From: Pseudomonadota bacterium
GTDB taxonomy: Bacteria; Pseudomonadota; Gammaproteobacteria; Steroidobacterales; Steroidobacteraceae
Assembly (NCBI GenBank): GCA_016703895.1
Contig: JADJBE010000004.1
Coordinates: 62,001 to 126,000 of the forward strand
Reading direction: 5' to 3'
Length of the DNA: 64,000 nt
Part shown: one piece after another, positions 63,190 to 64,000 of the stretch
Numbering within the stretch: the stretch's first letter is position 1
How the letters are laid out: the number at the start of each line of letters is the position of its first letter
The notes under the pieces: generated by a model
Seen by the model: the letters and a program-made list of their open reading frames with translations, nothing else
What the model was told of the DNA's origin: nothing
The model's database searches: none
Program-made: the position numbers and the translations under genes

Positions 63190-64000
63190 TCAATCAGCCG
63201 CTAACAGCTGCTCCCTCGTAAGCATGAACACTCCGCCCCCGCCCCGCTCGAACTCGAACCAGGTGAATGGCAAGCGCGGAAAGCGCCGCTCGAGCGCCCG
63301 TTGCGTGTTACCCACCTCCACGATCAGTACACCATGGCGTCGCAGTCGACGCTGCGACTCACTCAGGATGCGGCCAACCGAATCGAGACCGCTGCGGCCC
63401 GAGGCGAGCGCGAGCCGCGGCTCGTGTCGATATTCGGCTGGCAGCGTGCGCATTTCACGCTCACCCACGTAAGGCGGATTACTCACAATCATATCGTAGG
63501 TAGCGCGACCTAGCCCTGCAAAATGATCGGCTTGCACCAGCCGCACGCGCTTCGCCACGCGATGGGCCCGGACATTGAGTGCCGCAACGGCAAGCGCATC
63601 GGGGGAAATATCCGCGGCATCCACTTGCGCGTGCGGCAGAGCAAGCGCGCAGGCGATCGCAATACAGCCCGAGCCGGTGCCGAGATCGAGCACGCGACGA
63701 AGACGCGCTGGATCGACCCACGGCTCGAAACGCCGCTCGATCAACTCCGCGATCGGCGAGCGCGGGATCAGGACCCGCTCATCGACGTGCATGGCAAGCC
63801 CGGCAAACCAGGTGACGCCCGTCAGATAAGCCGTGGGCATGCGTTCTTCGATACGCCGCGTGATCAGCGCCTCGATCGATGCTGCCGCTCGTACGCCGAC
63901 TCGCCGCCGATAGACAGACGCCGGCGCATCGACTGGCAGTTCCAGCACGTGCCAGACAAGTGCTGCCGCGTCATCGCGCGCATTGTCGGTGCCATGACCG
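63190..64000 (-). CDS. prmB: 50S ribosomal protein L3 glutamine methyltransferase (5' end outside window)
   Basis: The frame continues through the window edge, where it reads GHGTDNARDDAAALVWHVLE, the conserved PrmB N-terminal region, so the start lies upstream. The SAM-binding VLDLGTGSGCIAIACALALP and the catalytic NPPY motif (MIVSNPPYVGEREMRTLP) identify the PrmB/PrmC family; the AYLTGVTWFAGLAMHVDERV part is PrmB-like. It methylates Gln150 of L3. It is coupled to aroC at its 3' end. Confidence 0.92.
   Translation of the reverse strand, partial: GHGTDNARDDAAALVWHVLELPVDAPASVYRRRVGVRAAASIEALITRRIEERMPTAYLTGVTWFAGLAMHVDERVLIPRSPIAELIERRFEPWVDPARLRRVLDLGTGSGCIAIACALALPHAQVDAADISPDALAVAALNVRAHRVAKRVRLVQADHFAGLGRATYDMIVSNPPYVGEREMRTLPAEYRHEPRLALASGRSGLDSVGRILSESQRRLRRHGVLIVEVGNTQRALERRFPRLPFTWFEFERGGGGVFMLTREQLLAAD

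Noticed and set aside
1..64000. Recurring GTTAG/CTAAC pentamers in many genes, considered as an uptake or chromosome-segregation motif
   Set aside because: A rough count gives about 60 in both orientations, no more than expected by chance at this base composition, and there is no longer shared core.
1..64000. CRISPR arrays, insertion sequences, prophage, rRNA operons
   Set aside because: No regularly spaced repeats, transposase, integrase, phage structural gene or rRNA sequence was found on either strand.

Overview
The window is about 64 kb of a fairly GC-rich bacterial chromosome. Conserved gene orders (tig-clpP-clpX-lon-ppiD; purF-cvpA-dedD-folC-accD-truA-fimV-asd-aroC-prmB; yafS/rnhA/dnaQ beside mltD; folD/cysS/ppi/lpxH) place it in the Gammaproteobacteria. 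FimV beside asd and truA, the HiPIP gene and the receiver/Ser-Thr kinase hybrid suggest a Xanthomonadales/Nevskiales/Steroidobacterales-like lineage, but that finer placement is only inference.

Region 1 (1-1.9 kb) holds the end of an Ala/Pro-rich gene, an orphan AbrB-type antitoxin-like gene and a HigBA-type toxin-antitoxin pair. Region 2 (1.9-22.4 kb) is a Wzx/Wzy-type polysaccharide locus, read mostly leftward: Wzi-type outer-membrane protein, very large SLBB exporter, Wzz, Wzx flippase, Wzy/ligase, AsnB-like amidotransferase, methyltransferase, GT4, 4-ketoreductase, WecA/WbpL-like initiating transferase, WbpM-like 4,6-dehydratase and UDP-glucose dehydrogenase. A second Wzi-type protein is divergent and a DXD glycosyltransferase is convergent with it. 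By eye, 5.6-15 kb is clearly AT-richer than its flanks, as is common for exchangeable O-unit cassettes. Region 3 (22.4-28.2 kb) has a RelE/ParE toxin-antitoxin pair, pgi, and a second sugar-nucleotide set (DegT aminotransferase, UDP-glucuronate 4-epimerase, UDP-HexNAc 6-dehydrogenase).

Region 4 (28.3-33.7 kb) is dnaQ, rnhA, a YafS-like methyltransferase, divergent mltD and fabI, and a WaaE-like glycosyltransferase. Region 5 (33.7-44.5 kb) is the proteostasis cluster (ppiD, tRNA-Asp, tRNA-Val, lon, clpX, clpP, tig) followed by tRNAs Leu, Lys, His, Arg and Pro, folD and a HiPIP. Region 6 (44.8-64 kb) is cysS-gltX, ppi-lpxH, a translationally coupled glycerate kinase/Ser-Thr kinase/miaE operon, and the purF-to-prmB housekeeping run; prmB leaves the window at its 5' end.

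The most striking feature of the raw sequence is about 15 single-base frame disruptions in nine genes between 2 and 31.5 kb, several in homopolymers, plus one in-frame amber codon at 33.28 kb. I saw none in the 30 kb to the right. This pattern could be local consensus error or real decay, and it decides how the left half should be read. The best biological leads are the kinase with a degenerate receiver domain fused to its N-terminus and coupled to miaE and a glycerate kinase, and the two toxin-antitoxin modules that bracket the polysaccharide locus.
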